DNA from: Sedimentibacter acidaminivorans
Lineage (GTDB): Bacteria; Bacillota; Clostridia; Tissierellales; Sedimentibacteraceae
Length of the DNA stretch: 64,000 nt
Assembly: GCF_017873955.1 (NCBI RefSeq)
Contig: NZ_JAGGKS010000005.1
Coordinates: forward strand, 240,171 to 304,170
Reading direction: 5' to 3'
Of the stretch, positions 36,146 to 46,187 are shown piece by piece. Under the pieces are notes generated by a model. It saw only the letters and a program-made list of their open reading frames with translations. It did no database searches and was not told where the DNA came from. Made by a program: the position numbers and the translations under genes. Numbering within the stretch: the stretch's first letter is position 1; each line of letters opens with the position of its first letter.

Positions 36146-37538
36146 GGATATGAGTTATTCAGCAGTGCTTGCTAGAAAACCTGAAATTATGAAACAATCA
36201 GTGGGTATAGATTATTCTACTTTTGAAAGTGGTTCGATAGCATTTGACTATGAGAAAATGATGAGAGAAACAGGTTATTCTCTTGAAGAAATACAAAAAA
36301 TACAAGCTGATACGGGTGTTGGTAACACTCCAATATTAGAACTTAAAAACTTAACAGCATTAGCAAGAAAATGTGCAGCTCCTGGAAAAGGTGCAAGAAT
36401 ATTCATAAAAGATGAAGCTAGTAATCCATCAGGAAGTTTTAAAGCTAGAAGGGCAGCAACTGCTGTATATCATGCTAAAAGACTTGGATATAAAGGTGTT
36501 ATTTCAGCTACAAGCGGGAACTATGGTGCAGCAGTTGCATCGCAAGCAGCTATGGCTGGACTGAAATGTATAATAGTTCAAGAATGTTATGATTCGAAAG
36601 GGTTAGGACAGCCTGAAATAATTGAAAAGGCTAGAAAATGTGAAGCTCTTGGAGCAGAAGTTATACAACTTTCTGTTGGACCAGAATTATTCTATTCATT
36701 CCTTGTACTTCTTGAGGAAACTGGATACTTTAATGCTTCCTTATATACTCCATTTGGAATAGCTGGAGTTGAAACTCTAGGATATGAAATTGCTATGCAA
36801 TTCAGAGAAAAATATGGTAAGGATCCAGATGCAGTTGTTGCAACAAATGCAGGTGGTGGAAACTTAACAGGAACAGCTCGTGGACTTATAAAAGCAGGAG
36901 CTGAATCTAAAGTAATAGCTGCAAGTGTTGACTTATCAGGATTGCATATGGCATCAGACTCACAATTCAACAGAAAATCATTCACAACAGGTCATACTGG
37001 ATTTGGAATGCCTTTTACTACTTGGCCAGACAGATCAGATGTTCCTCGTTCTGCAGGAAGACCACTAAGGTACATGGATAGATATTTGACAGTTCATCAA
37101 GGAGAGGTATTCTATATTACAGAAGCTTTAGCAAGCCTCGAAGGATTAGAAAAAGGACCTGCAGGAAACACTGCATTAACTGCAGCGTTTTCATTAGCTC
37201 AGGAAATGGATCAAGATCAAATGATAGTTGTCCAAGAAACTGAATATACTGGTGCTGGTAAACATATTCAGCCTCAATTATCTTTTGCTAGAGATAATGG
37301 TATTGAAATAGTAATTGGAAATCCAAAAGATGAAGTTCCAGGTAAAAATATAATTTTACCATCGCATCCATCTTTAATAAAAGCAAATGATGCTAATTTA
37401 GATAATATGAGAAGGTCGTTAATTAAAAATGCCTTATCAAACTTTAATGTGACACCAACAGAAGATGATATAGAATTTTTAGCAGTTGAAACTAATACGA
37501 ATATAGAATTTGTTAAGAATGTTTTAGCTTCTTTATAG
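36138..37538 (+). CDS. ortB: 2-amino-4-oxopentanoate thiolase, beta subunit (PLP-binding)
   Basis: Catalytic subunit of the thiolase. The start is ATG 36138 after GGAGGTGAG (36125-36133), inside the end of ortA, giving 466 residues. It has a fold type II PLP architecture like threonine synthase: the Schiff-base lysine is K102 in NPSGSFKARRAA, with SATSGNYGAAVA and the glycine-rich phosphate loop TNAGGGNLTG. With OrtA it yields acetyl-CoA for energy conservation and D-alanine. Confidence 0.94.
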   Translation: MSKDMSYSAVLARKPEIMKQSVGIDYSTFESGSIAFDYEKMMRETGYSLEEIQKIQADTGVGNTPILELKNLTALARKCAAPGKGARIFIKDEASNPSGSFKARRAATAVYHAKRLGYKGVISATSGNYGAAVASQAAMAGLKCIIVQECYDSKGLGQPEIIEKARKCEALGAEVIQLSVGPELFYSFLVLLEETGYFNASLYTPFGIAGVETLGYEIAMQFREKYGKDPDAVVATNAGGGNLTGTARGLIKAGAESKVIAASVDLSGLHMASDSQFNRKSFTTGHTGFGMPFTTWPDRSDVPRSAGRPLRYMDRYLTVHQGEVFYITEALASLEGLEKGPAGNTALTAAFSLAQEMDQDQMIVVQETEYTGAGKHIQPQLSFARDNGIEIVIGNPKDEVPGKNIILPSHPSLIKANDANLDNMRRSLIKNALSNFNVTPTEDDIEFLAVETNTNIEFVKNVLASL

Positions 37539-37582
37539 TAAAATATTAGATATATTATTTGAAAATAGGAGGATTAATAACA

Positions 37583-37933
37583 ATGAAAAGATCAGATGAT
37601 TATGAACAAAGAAGAGCTCATTTAGCTAATTTATCCGATGAAGAATTATATGATAGATTTTGGAATTTAGCTGAACAAATAGTAGACCCTCTTCTTGAAC
37701 TAGGTAAAAAAAATACTACACCTTCAGTTGAAAGAAGTGTACTTTTAAGAATGGGATTTTCAAGTGTTGAAGTTAAACCAATAGTTGAAGGAGTTATGAA
37801 CAAAGGTTTAATGCGTAAAGGCGCTGGAAATGTTGTTTGGAGATTATCAGAAAAACTTGGTGTTTCAGTACGTGAAGCAGGTTTGTTACTTGCAGATGGA
37901 AAACACTGGGATGATGTAGATTCATTATTTTAA
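37583..37933 (+). CDS. oraS: D-ornithine 4,5-aminomutase, small subunit
   Basis: Small subunit of the adenosyl-B12 and PLP-dependent mutase that converts D-ornithine to (2R,4S)-2,4-diaminopentanoate. The start is ATG 37583, 10 bases after AGGAGG (37567-37572), giving 116 residues (the C. sticklandii subunit is of similar size). The SDDYEQRRAHLANLSDEELYDRFW start in outline and the C-terminal SVREAGLLLADGKHWDDVDSLF are highly typical. It lies 12 bases before oraE. Confidence 0.95.
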   Translation: MKRSDDYEQRRAHLANLSDEELYDRFWNLAEQIVDPLLELGKKNTTPSVERSVLLRMGFSSVEVKPIVEGVMNKGLMRKGAGNVVWRLSEKLGVSVREAGLLLADGKHWDDVDSLF

Positions 37934-37945
37934 GGAGGTATGTAT

Positions 37946-40141
37946 ATGAAACTTGAGCCTAATAAAAAGTTAGATATAAAAGAACTTTTAAAAGATTTAG
38001 ATAAATACGAGCCAAAAAGACGTGGTTGGCATTGGCGAGATGGAAAAAATGAACCAAGAAAAATTGGTGACTTTGAATATCATGAAACTTCAGAAAGTTT
38101 AAAAAAATCAGTTCCACTCCCAGGTAGTAGGGGATTTGGATATATAGATCCACAACCAGATTGCGTTATTACAACGGAAATTGCTTCAGGAAGATTTGAA
38201 GATGATATAAGAAGGATGCGTATGGCTGCATGGCATGGAGCTGACCATATAATGGTTATAAGAACTGCTGGTCAGTCACATATAGATTCATTACTTGAAG
38301 GAACTAACCAAGGTATTGGTGGTATCATGGTTACAAGAAAACAAGTAAGAGCATCAAGAAAAGCATGTGATTTAATCGAAGAAGAAGTAGGCCGTCCAAT
38401 TAACTTCCATTCATATATATCAGGTGTTGCAGGTCCAGATATAGCTGTAATGTTTGCTGAAGAAGGAATAAATGGTGCTCACCAAGACCCTCAATACAAT
38501 GTATTATATAGAAATGTTAATATGGTTAGATCTTTCTGTGATGCATGTGAAGCTAAAAAAATTATGGCATGGGCAGATATTCTACAAATAGATGGTGCTC
38601 ATAATGCAAATGCTACAGCTATGCAAGCATGGAAAGTTATGCCTGAATTAATGGTACAACATGCTATTAACTCAATGTTTTCTAGAAAAGTAGGTATTAA
38701 ACCAGAAAATATTGCTTTATCAACAGTTCCTCCAACAGCACCACCAGCACCTTGTATGAGATTAGACTTACCATATGCAGTTGCTCTTCGTGATTTGTTT
38801 AGAGAATACAAAATGAGAGCACAGCAAAATACAAAATATATGGAATCAGATACTAGAGAAGCTGCTGTAACTCATACAATGAACATGATGATTTCTAGGT
38901 TAACTAGTGCTGATATTCAATCAACGATTACTCCTGATGAAGGAAGAAATGTTCCTTGGCATTATAATAATATTGCAGGAGTTATGACAGCTAAACAATC
39001 TCTTACAGGGATGGATGGCTTAAGAGAAATGGTTAAGCTTGATAGAGAAGGACCATTAGGGAAAGATGTAAGAGAATTAAAAGAAAGAGCAATATTATTT
39101 ATGGAAGAAATGCTTGAAGTTGGCGGTTTCTTTAAAGCAGTTCAAGAGGGTTTCTTCATAGATAGTGGAAAATATCCTGAAAGAAATGGAGACGGTATTG
39201 CTAGAGAAATCGAAGGCGGAATTGGATACGGCTTTGTTTATGAAAGAGATGAAGATTATTTTGCTCCAGTTTCTGTTCATTATGGATATAACAACATTCC
39301 AAAACAATTTAAAAAAGCAAGCGATGCTATAGGCGGAGATACTTTTGAAGATAGAAGTAAAATAGTTTATATTGATGAACTAGATGAAAATGATAATGTT
39401 AATAAGAGACTTGAAGAATCAGAAAAATATTATGATACAAATCTTGTTAAACCAGAGGTTGAGTGGAGAGCAGATGGAACTGTACTATTATCTATATTCT
39501 TGCCTTTAGATGAAAGAACAGCAGAATTTGCAGCAATCAAGTGCGGTGAAAAAATGGGTCTAGATGATGTAACAGTTGTTCACAAACAATGCATGCATCC
39601 ATCAGAAGGTACTTATGTTGAATTAAAAGGAAAAGTTAACTTTGATATCGATGTAACTGAATTAGTTATCCCAGAAAAGGTTGAAGTCCTTTCACAAGCT
39701 GAAATTAGAAAAGATATTCAAGATAAACCAATATTTGTTGTAGCCGCTACTGTTGGTCAAGATGAACACTCAGTTGGTATGAAAGAAACATTAGATATTA
39801 AACATGGTGGTATTGAGGGCTTTGGTATTAAATACGAATATCTTGGAACTTCTTGCCCAGTTGAAAAATTAGTAGATGCAGCTATAGAAACAAAAGCAGA
39901 TGCAATATTGATTAGTACTATTATTACACATGATGATGTTCATGTTAAGAACATGAAGAAAATTAATGACCTTTGTATTGAAAAGGGAATTAGAGATAAA
40001 GTTATGATAGTTTGTGGTGGTACTCAAGTTAACAATGAAATAGCAACGGAAGCAGGACTTGATGCTGGTTTTGGTAGAGGTTCTCATGGTATTGATGTTG
40101 CTAGTTTCTTGGTTAAGAAAAGAAGGGAAATGAATAAATAG
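37946..40141 (+). CDS. oraE: D-ornithine 4,5-aminomutase, large B12/PLP-binding subunit
   Basis: Large subunit, 731 residues from ATG 37946 (GGAGG at 37934-37938; the ATG at 37940 is too close). An N-terminal TIM-barrel carries substrate and radical chemistry, and a C-terminal Rossmann domain binds cobalamin. The base-off ligand motif DxHxxG is seen as DEHSVG (about residues 606-611), followed by VGMKETLDIKHGG. In this family the PLP lysine sits in the Rossmann domain. Needs coenzyme B12, which cobO and the cbi operon in this window help supply. The stop shares one base with the next GTG. Confidence 0.96.
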   Translation: MKLEPNKKLDIKELLKDLDKYEPKRRGWHWRDGKNEPRKIGDFEYHETSESLKKSVPLPGSRGFGYIDPQPDCVITTEIASGRFEDDIRRMRMAAWHGADHIMVIRTAGQSHIDSLLEGTNQGIGGIMVTRKQVRASRKACDLIEEEVGRPINFHSYISGVAGPDIAVMFAEEGINGAHQDPQYNVLYRNVNMVRSFCDACEAKKIMAWADILQIDGAHNANATAMQAWKVMPELMVQHAINSMFSRKVGIKPENIALSTVPPTAPPAPCMRLDLPYAVALRDLFREYKMRAQQNTKYMESDTREAAVTHTMNMMISRLTSADIQSTITPDEGRNVPWHYNNIAGVMTAKQSLTGMDGLREMVKLDREGPLGKDVRELKERAILFMEEMLEVGGFFKAVQEGFFIDSGKYPERNGDGIAREIEGGIGYGFVYERDEDYFAPVSVHYGYNNIPKQFKKASDAIGGDTFEDRSKIVYIDELDENDNVNKRLEESEKYYDTNLVKPEVEWRADGTVLLSIFLPLDERTAEFAAIKCGEKMGLDDVTVVHKQCMHPSEGTYVELKGKVNFDIDVTELVIPEKVEVLSQAEIRKDIQDKPIFVVAATVGQDEHSVGMKETLDIKHGGIEGFGIKYEYLGTSCPVEKLVDAAIETKADAILISTIITHDDVHVKNMKKINDLCIEKGIRDKVMIVCGGTQVNNEIATEAGLDAGFGRGSHGIDVASFLVKKRREMNK

Positions 40142-41496
40142 TGAAAGTTAATGTATTGGTAGCCGAGATTGGTAGTACCACTACAGTAGTTAATGCATTT
40201 AATGGAATAGGCACACCTTGTCCTGAATTTATTGGGCAAGGTCAAGCGCCTACATCCGTGTTAGAGGGCGATGTTACGGTTGGACTCAAGGGTGCTATAG
40301 ATAGCTTGAAGGAAAATCTGCATGAGTCAGAAATAACATGGGATGATATGTTAGCTACAAGTAGTGCTGCTGGCGGTTTAAAAATGACCGTTCATGGCCT
40401 TGTATATGATATGACTGTTCGTGCGGCAAAAGAAGCAGCTCTTGGAGCCGGTGGTATCATTAAGATGGTCACATCTGGAAAACTCAGAAGAACAGATTTA
40501 AAAAAAATTCAAGAAGTAAACCCAAATATAATACTAGTTGCAGGTGGGGTAGATTATGGAGAAAGAGATACAGCACTTAACAACATGGAAATGATTTTAT
40601 CAATGGGTTTAAAGACACCGATAATTTATGCAGGAAATATTGAAAATCAAGAAGAAATAAAACTAATGTGTGATGAAGCAGGAGTTAAAGTTTACATTGT
40701 AGAAAATGTTTATCCTAAAATAGACATGCTAGTTGTAGAACCAACAAGAAAGGTAATTCAAGATGCCTTTGAAGAACATATTATTCATGCTCCTGGTATG
40801 ACTAAAGTTCGTGATTTAGTAAAAGGACCTATTATACCAACACCTGGAGCAGTAATGGAAGCTGCTAAAGTACTAAAGGAAGATATAGGTGATTTAGTTA
40901 TCTTTGATGTAGGTGGAGCAACAACTGATGTACATTCCGCTACTCAGGGCTCGGAAGAAGTTAATTCAATTTTAATTAGTCCTGAACCTGAAGCTAAAAG
41001 AACAGTTGAAGGTGATTTAGGAGTTTATGTAAATGTTAATCATGTTGTAGAAAAAATCGGCTTGGAGAATCTTAAAAAGGAATTTCCTGATGTAGATGAA
41101 TTGCTTCAAAATTTCAAACCAATTCCACTAAGCGACAGAGAAAAGCAATTTGTGGAAAGATTAACTAAAGAGGCTGTTGTAACTTCACTAGAAAGACATG
41201 CGGGTAGACTTAGAGATTTATATGGTGCTAATGGTAAAAAAACTGTAGCACAGGGCAAAGATTTAACTGCTATTAAGTATATTATAGGTACTGGCGGTGC
41301 ATTGACTAGATTACCAAATCGTGTTGAAATATTAGAAAAAATTCGTAGTTTAGGTAAAGGATTAGAGCTATATCCTACAGAGCGGGCTAAAATTTTAATA
41401 GATAATGACTATATTTTTTCTTCTCTTGGTGTTTTGTCTAAAAGATATCCGGAAGATGCGTTGTTATTAATGAAAAAAAGTTTAAGAATTCTATAA
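40141..41496 (+). CDS. MutL-like ASKHA-fold ATPase, probable aminomutase reactivating factor
   Basis: A 451-residue protein related to glutamate mutase MutL, of the actin/Hsp70-type ATPase fold. The phosphate-1 loop is AEIGSTTTVVNAF and the second glycine-rich site is VIFDVGGATTDVHS; GTGGALTRL lies near the end. Start is a GTG overlapping the oraE stop (TAGTG), so it is translationally coupled to oraE. By analogy with diol dehydratase and mutase reactivases it probably swaps damaged cobalamin out of OraSE; this is inference. It is absent from the textbook enzyme list but regularly found beside oraE. Confidence 0.9.
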   Translation: MKVNVLVAEIGSTTTVVNAFNGIGTPCPEFIGQGQAPTSVLEGDVTVGLKGAIDSLKENLHESEITWDDMLATSSAAGGLKMTVHGLVYDMTVRAAKEAALGAGGIIKMVTSGKLRRTDLKKIQEVNPNIILVAGGVDYGERDTALNNMEMILSMGLKTPIIYAGNIENQEEIKLMCDEAGVKVYIVENVYPKIDMLVVEPTRKVIQDAFEEHIIHAPGMTKVRDLVKGPIIPTPGAVMEAAKVLKEDIGDLVIFDVGGATTDVHSATQGSEEVNSILISPEPEAKRTVEGDLGVYVNVNHVVEKIGLENLKKEFPDVDELLQNFKPIPLSDREKQFVERLTKEAVVTSLERHAGRLRDLYGANGKKTVAQGKDLTAIKYIIGTGGALTRLPNRVEILEKIRSLGKGLELYPTERAKILIDNDYIFSSLGVLSKRYPEDALLLMKKSLRIL

Positions 41497-41508
41497 TGGG
41501 AGAGTGTT

Positions 41509-42579
41509 ATGTATCCACAATTAGTTATTGATTTAAATAAAGTAAAAAATAATCTTGATAAAATATCTGAAATGGTTAAAAGTGTAGGATGCTCTCTGAT
41601 GATAGTTACTAAAGGATATTGTGCAGATGTAGAAATCTACAAAATGCTTGAAGAATCAGATATAGATTTTTTAGCAGATTCACGTATTCAAAATCTTAAA
41701 AAATATGAAGGTACAAAAAAGCAAAGAGCACTTTTAAGATTGCCAATGGGCTCAGAGGCTGAAGAAATAGTTCGCTATGCTGATTTATCTTTAAATTCAG
41801 AACTAGTGACAATTAAAAAACTTGATGATGCCGCAAGAAAGCAAAACAAAATTCACAATATACTTCTAATGATCGACTTAGGAGATTTAAGAGAAGGTAT
41901 ATTTTATAAAAATGAAGATGAAATATTAAATGCGGTAGAAGAAATATTAAAGCTAGAAAACATAAAACTTCATGGTATTGGCGTAAACTTAACATGCTAT
42001 GGAGCTGTGATACCAAAAAATGAAAATTTATCTATATTGGTAGATATAGCAGAAAAAATTGAACAAAAATTTGATATTAAATTAGATATGATTTCAGGTG
42101 GAAATTCTAGTTCTGTACATCTTATTGATAAGAATGAGTTACCAAAAAAAATTAATAATTTGAGAATTGGTGAAGCATTTTTGTTAGGAGATGAAACTTC
42201 ATATAGTCAGATGTTAGATGGATTATATGATGACTGTTTTGTATTAGAAGCAGAAATAATAGAATTAAAAGTAAAACAATCTGTACCAATTGGAGAAACT
42301 GGAGTTGATGCTTTTGGTAACAAACCAGTATACGAAGATAGAGGAATTATAAAAAGGGCCATAATAGCAGTAGGTAGACAGGATGTAGATTCTGACAACT
42401 TACATCCTATAGACCCTAAAATAGACATATTAGGTGCAAGTTCAGACCATTTGATATTGGATGTAACAAAATCGGATAATGAGTATAAGGTTGGAGATAT
42501 AATCAATTTTAAGCTTAGTTATTCAAGCTTGTTAAGAGCCACAACAAGTGCTTATGTAAGCAGAACCTATATAAAATAG
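41509..42579 (+). CDS. orr: ornithine racemase
   Basis: PLP-dependent racemase that supplies D-ornithine from L-ornithine, the first step of the pathway. The 356 residues follow the alanine-racemase N-terminal-domain family: the cofactor lysine is K35 in MIVTKGYCAD, and GGNSSSVHL and RIGEAFLLGDE are visible. GGGAGAG precedes the ATG. It is the last gene of the ornithine operon, which ends in a strong terminator. Confidence 0.93.
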   Translation: MYPQLVIDLNKVKNNLDKISEMVKSVGCSLMIVTKGYCADVEIYKMLEESDIDFLADSRIQNLKKYEGTKKQRALLRLPMGSEAEEIVRYADLSLNSELVTIKKLDDAARKQNKIHNILLMIDLGDLREGIFYKNEDEILNAVEEILKLENIKLHGIGVNLTCYGAVIPKNENLSILVDIAEKIEQKFDIKLDMISGGNSSSVHLIDKNELPKKINNLRIGEAFLLGDETSYSQMLDGLYDDCFVLEAEIIELKVKQSVPIGETGVDAFGNKPVYEDRGIIKRAIIAVGRQDVDSDNLHPIDPKIDILGASSDHLILDVTKSDNEYKVGDIINFKLSYSSLLRATTSAYVSRTYIK

Positions 42580-42589
42580 ATACAAAATA

Positions 42590-42627
42590 AAAACAAAGGA
42601 CTGAAATTTTCATGCCTTTGTTTTTTT
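42590..42627 (+). terminator. terminator of the ornithine operon
   Basis: AAAACAAAGG (42590-42599) pairs with CCTTTGTTTT (42615-42624), which continues as a T-run. It also faces the end of the converging glycosyltransferase gene. Confidence 0.85.
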
Positions 42628-42646
42628 ATTGTTAATATTTGTTATA

Positions 42647-43900
42647 TTATCTTACTTCTTCAATTGTTTTGACAACACTATGTGTTATTGGTTTCCACTC
42701 TATTTTTTTGAACAATGCCACAATTGAAATAGGAACATATGTAAAAATAAATATGGGGAAAGTAAATGTATATAATATTTTTTTCTTTGCAGTAGCTCTA
42801 ATTTGTTTCCATTCAGATATAGTTGTTAATAATCCTAATACAAATATAACTAAATAAAAATTAGCAAAAGACATTATAATAGCACTGGTTGTTTCTTGGA
42901 CTATCATAGGGGACACTTCAATATTAACGAGTGCATATGTCAAAAATATTAAATTTGTAACAGCGCTAAGAATAGAAATTATCATAGCAGGCATTACAGT
43001 CATAAACATATCATAGCAACAAAAGCTCTTGTTTTTGAAAATACCTTTAATTAAATCAAAGCCATAATTTGCAAAGACCTGATAAAATCCTTTTGCCCAT
43101 CTTAATCTTTGATTCCATGATTGTTCAAAGTCATATGGTTGTTCATCGTATATTTTTGCTTTATCACAGTATCCTATTAATTCACCTTGAATTGCATTAT
43201 CTATTGAGAATTCTATATCTTCTGTTAATAAATGGTGTTTCCACCCATTGTTTTTTTCAATTATATCATCGTGTACTAAAAAACCGGTACCAGATACAGC
43301 ACATCCAGTTTTAAGTATCATTCTTGAATTGTTAAGAAATCTTGCTTCTCTTAAAAACCAAAGAGAATAACCAGCAGATATCCAATTTGTGTCATAATTT
43401 TTAGAATTTCTGTAACTAGTTATTATTTTGTAGTCATTGTCAAAAACTTTGTTCATTTCAGCGATATAATTTTCGTCTAATAAATTATCTGCATCAAAAA
43501 TAAAATATCCATCGTAGTGATTAAACTTGCTTTTAATTATTTTAAATGCATAATCCAAAGCATAACCCTTACCAACGCGTTGTTTGTTAAAACGCTCAAA
43601 AACTACAGCCCCAGCTTTCCTTGCGACTTCTTGAGTATTGTCAGTACAATTATCTGCAACTACGAAAATATCTAATAGATTAGATGGATATTTTTGCTTT
43701 TTTATACTTTCTATTAAGTGACCTATTACATTACTTTCATTTCTAGCAGCAATAACTACTGCATATTTGTGATTATTTATTGAAACCATATTTTCACTTT
43801 TATAAATTAATGACACAAGCACATAAAATGCTTGATATAAGTAAAAGACTGTGAATATTAACAATATAATTAAATTGAATGTACTTATAAATGATAACAA
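42647..43900 (-). CDS. membrane-bound family 2 glycosyltransferase
   Basis: A processive-type GT2 enzyme of 417 residues. One N-terminal helix precedes the catalytic domain: VVIAARNESNVIG, VVADNCTDNT, the metal-binding DADN, TGCAVSGTGFLV, the base region LTEDIEFS and QRLRWAKGF (the QxxRW motif of processive synthases). Three C-terminal helices follow. It probably makes or extends a surface polysaccharide; the sugar is unknown. The start is a TTG at 43900, 8 bases after GGAGG, with no ATG at a suitable distance. It stands alone, without partner polymerisation genes. Confidence 0.9.
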   Translation of the reverse strand: MLSFISTFNLIILLIFTVFYLYQAFYVLVSLIYKSENMVSINNHKYAVVIAARNESNVIGHLIESIKKQKYPSNLLDIFVVADNCTDNTQEVARKAGAVVFERFNKQRVGKGYALDYAFKIIKSKFNHYDGYFIFDADNLLDENYIAEMNKVFDNDYKIITSYRNSKNYDTNWISAGYSLWFLREARFLNNSRMILKTGCAVSGTGFLVHDDIIEKNNGWKHHLLTEDIEFSIDNAIQGELIGYCDKAKIYDEQPYDFEQSWNQRLRWAKGFYQVFANYGFDLIKGIFKNKSFCCYDMFMTVMPAMIISILSAVTNLIFLTYALVNIEVSPMIVQETTSAIIMSFANFYLVIFVLGLLTTISEWKQIRATAKKKILYTFTFPIFIFTYVPISIVALFKKIEWKPITHSVVKTIEEVR

Positions 43901-44215
43901 CTTTATTACCTCCGATGTTTAAACTTTATCTATAAAACTAAATCTTTACGCTTTGTTAGTATAGCACTTGAAAAAAATAAAACAATTAATAATTTCTTAA
44001 TTTTTGTTGAAAACGGTTACTTTTATTTGTCGGATACGTATTTATAATAATTAAGAACTATAGCAATATTATTGCATTTGTAGGCATTCTTTATGCTAAA
44101 AAATAGTGGAATAATAACCCAATTCTATAAAGTGATTGACACCAGTGGATAGTTACATTATAATATAAGTATGGATTTATTAGAAAAATTTTCAAATTAG
44201 GAGTGAATTGCAATA
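43901..44215. other. divergent intergenic region with promoters
   Basis: 315 bases between the leftward glycosyltransferase and rightward CorC/HlyC genes. The right end has the consensus promoter listed separately. The remaining sequence is AT-rich with A- and T-runs; I see no RNA gene, repeat or operator in it. Confidence 0.6.
44136..44164 (+). promoter_or_regulatory. consensus sigma-A promoter for the CorC/HlyC gene
   Basis: TTGACA (44136-44141), 17 bases, TATAAT (44159-44164). Both hexamers match the consensus fully, and the gene starts 51 bases downstream. Confidence 0.88.
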
Positions 44216-45475
44216 ATGGAAAGTGACGGGATAAGTCAGATTATCATATTTTTTATATTAATTATTTTATCAGCATTTTTTTCAGCTTCAGAAGTAGCAT
44301 ATACAAGCTTTAATAAATTACGTATGAAAAATTTAGGGGAAGGCAATAAGAAAGCTGAATTAGCATTAATTTTATATGATGATTATGATAAACTAATGTC
44401 AACTATACTTATTGGAAACAATATAGTCAATATAAGTGCCACTGTTTTAGCAACGATTTTTTTTATGAATGCTTTTCATATTCTAGGTGCAACCGTTTCT
44501 GCAGTATTAATGATTGCAGTAATATTATTTTTTGGAGAAATAACACCAAAAGCTATTGCTAAAAAGTCACCTGAAGGCTTTGCAATGTTTTCTGCACCTA
44601 TAATTAGATTCTTTGAGATTTTATTTTCGCCGTTAAATTTATTATTTGTAATTTCGGTAAAATTTATTAGTTTAATTTTTAAATCAGAAGATTATCCTTT
44701 AACTACAGAGGATGAATTGAGGACAATGATTGATGAAGTTGAACATGAGGGCGTTATTAATAAAACTGAAAGTGATTTGATACGTTCAGCTATTGAATTT
44801 AATGATGTAGATGTTGAAGATATATTTACGCCTAGAATTGATATAGTTGGAGTAGATGAAGAAGATACACTGGATTCTATTAAAAAAACATTTCTTGTTA
44901 GTGGATACTCTAGACTTCCTGTGTTTCAAAATAATATTGATCATATAACAGGTGTAATACATGAAAAAGATTTTTATCAAGCTATAAATCGAAATGAAAG
45001 TGATTTTAGGAAAATCATTTCAAGTGTTTTATATGTCACGCCTAACAAAAAAATATCTGAACTTTTAAAAGATTTGCAGGTTTCTAAAGCACATATGGCT
45101 ATAGTAATAGATGAATATGGGGGAACAGCAGGACTTGTAACAATGGAGGATATTATAGAAGAGCTTGTTGGTGAGATATGGGATGAACATGATGAAGTTA
45201 TAGAATGGTTTAAAAAAATAGGAGAAGATAAATACCTCATTTCATGTAATGCGGATATAGATGATATGTTTGATTTATTTAATATCGTTCCAGATGAAGA
45301 GGTTGATGTTTCAACTGTTAACGGTTGGTTAACTATGATATTTGAAGAAATCCCAGAAGAAGGCGGAAGAATAATATATAAGGATTTAGATATTACCGTT
45401 ACTAAAGCAGAAGCTAAGAGGGTTTTAGAGATATGCGTTGAAAGAATTCATAATGAATGTGATATTACTGGATAA
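44216..45475 (+). CDS. CNNM/CorC (HlyC)-type membrane protein with CBS domains
   Basis: A 419-residue DUF21-CBS-CorC protein, the family linked to magnesium/cobalt efflux and often labelled hemolysin. The DUF21 membrane domain (1 to about 190) shows SAFFSASEVAYTSFNKLR and ILIGNNIVNI; two CBS domains follow (about 200-330, with MEDIIEELVGEIWDEHDE at the end), and a C-terminal CorC_HlyC domain has STVNGWLTMIFEEIPEEGG. It is a single gene between a strong promoter and a terminator, so probably a housekeeping ion transporter. Confidence 0.93.
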   Translation: MESDGISQIIIFFILIILSAFFSASEVAYTSFNKLRMKNLGEGNKKAELALILYDDYDKLMSTILIGNNIVNISATVLATIFFMNAFHILGATVSAVLMIAVILFFGEITPKAIAKKSPEGFAMFSAPIIRFFEILFSPLNLLFVISVKFISLIFKSEDYPLTTEDELRTMIDEVEHEGVINKTESDLIRSAIEFNDVDVEDIFTPRIDIVGVDEEDTLDSIKKTFLVSGYSRLPVFQNNIDHITGVIHEKDFYQAINRNESDFRKIISSVLYVTPNKKISELLKDLQVSKAHMAIVIDEYGGTAGLVTMEDIIEELVGEIWDEHDEVIEWFKKIGEDKYLISCNADIDDMFDLFNIVPDEEVDVSTVNGWLTMIFEEIPEEGGRIIYKDLDITVTKAEAKRVLEICVERIHNECDITG

Positions 45476-45544
45476 TCAATAACTTTTATTAATCTCTATA
45501 GATCAGCAATATAATTATAAATAAATAATGTGAATTTATATATA

Positions 45545-45585
45545 AAATCAAACATAAGATTTAATAGTATGTTTGATTTTTTTTA
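45545..45585 (+). terminator. terminator after the CorC/HlyC gene
   Basis: AAATCAAACATA (45545-45556) pairs with TATGTTTGATTT (45568-45579) and runs into TTTTTT. Confidence 0.85.
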
Positions 45586-45611
45586 TGTAATTGCTGAAGG
45601 GAATGATATAA

Positions 45612-46187
45612 GTGAAAAAGGTTTGGTTTGGATTAATTAGCATTGGAATATTATTTTCTTTTTTTAATGGTAAACCTGAAATTGTATCTAATGTCATATT
45701 GTATGATTTGCAAAAATCAGTAGATTTAATTTTGAGTTTAGTAAGTATAATGGCATTTTGGTCAGGACTTATGAGAATAGTTGAAAAATCAGGCATCTTA
45801 AACAAACTATCAAAGATAATAAATCCTGTTATTAAAATACTTTTCAGTGATATACAAAATAATACAAAAGCTATTAATGCAGTGATAATGTGTATTGCAG
45901 CAAATATGTTTGGAATAGGTAATTCAGCTACAGCGCTAGGTATAAAAGCTATGGAGGAAATGCAGAAGGGGAATAAAAACAAAAACATTGCAATGAATTC
46001 AATGTGTATGCTTTTGGTTATTAATATGTCATCTATACAATTAATACCATTGACTATAATAAAAATGAGAGCTGATGCAGGGGCGGTTAATCCAAATGAC
46101 ATAATATTGCCTACAATTGTTGCTACTACTTTTACAACTATTGTTGCTATTATATTTGCTAAATATTATGAAAGGAAAAATATATAA
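45612..46187 (+). CDS. spmA: spore maturation protein A
   Basis: A 191-residue polytopic membrane protein of the nucleoside-recognition (Gate) family, needed for spore core dehydration in Bacillus. Typical segments are FSDIQNNTKAINAVIMCIAANMFG in part, GNSATALGIKAMEEMQ and AMNSMCMLLVINMSSIQLIP. The start is a GTG (45612) with GAAGGGA upstream. Its stop shares a base with the spmB start (TAATG). With the SASP gene it shows that the organism makes endospores. Confidence 0.94.
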   Translation: MKKVWFGLISIGILFSFFNGKPEIVSNVILYDLQKSVDLILSLVSIMAFWSGLMRIVEKSGILNKLSKIINPVIKILFSDIQNNTKAINAVIMCIAANMFGIGNSATALGIKAMEEMQKGNKNKNIAMNSMCMLLVINMSSIQLIPLTIIKMRADAGAVNPNDIILPTIVATTFTTIVAIIFAKYYERKNI

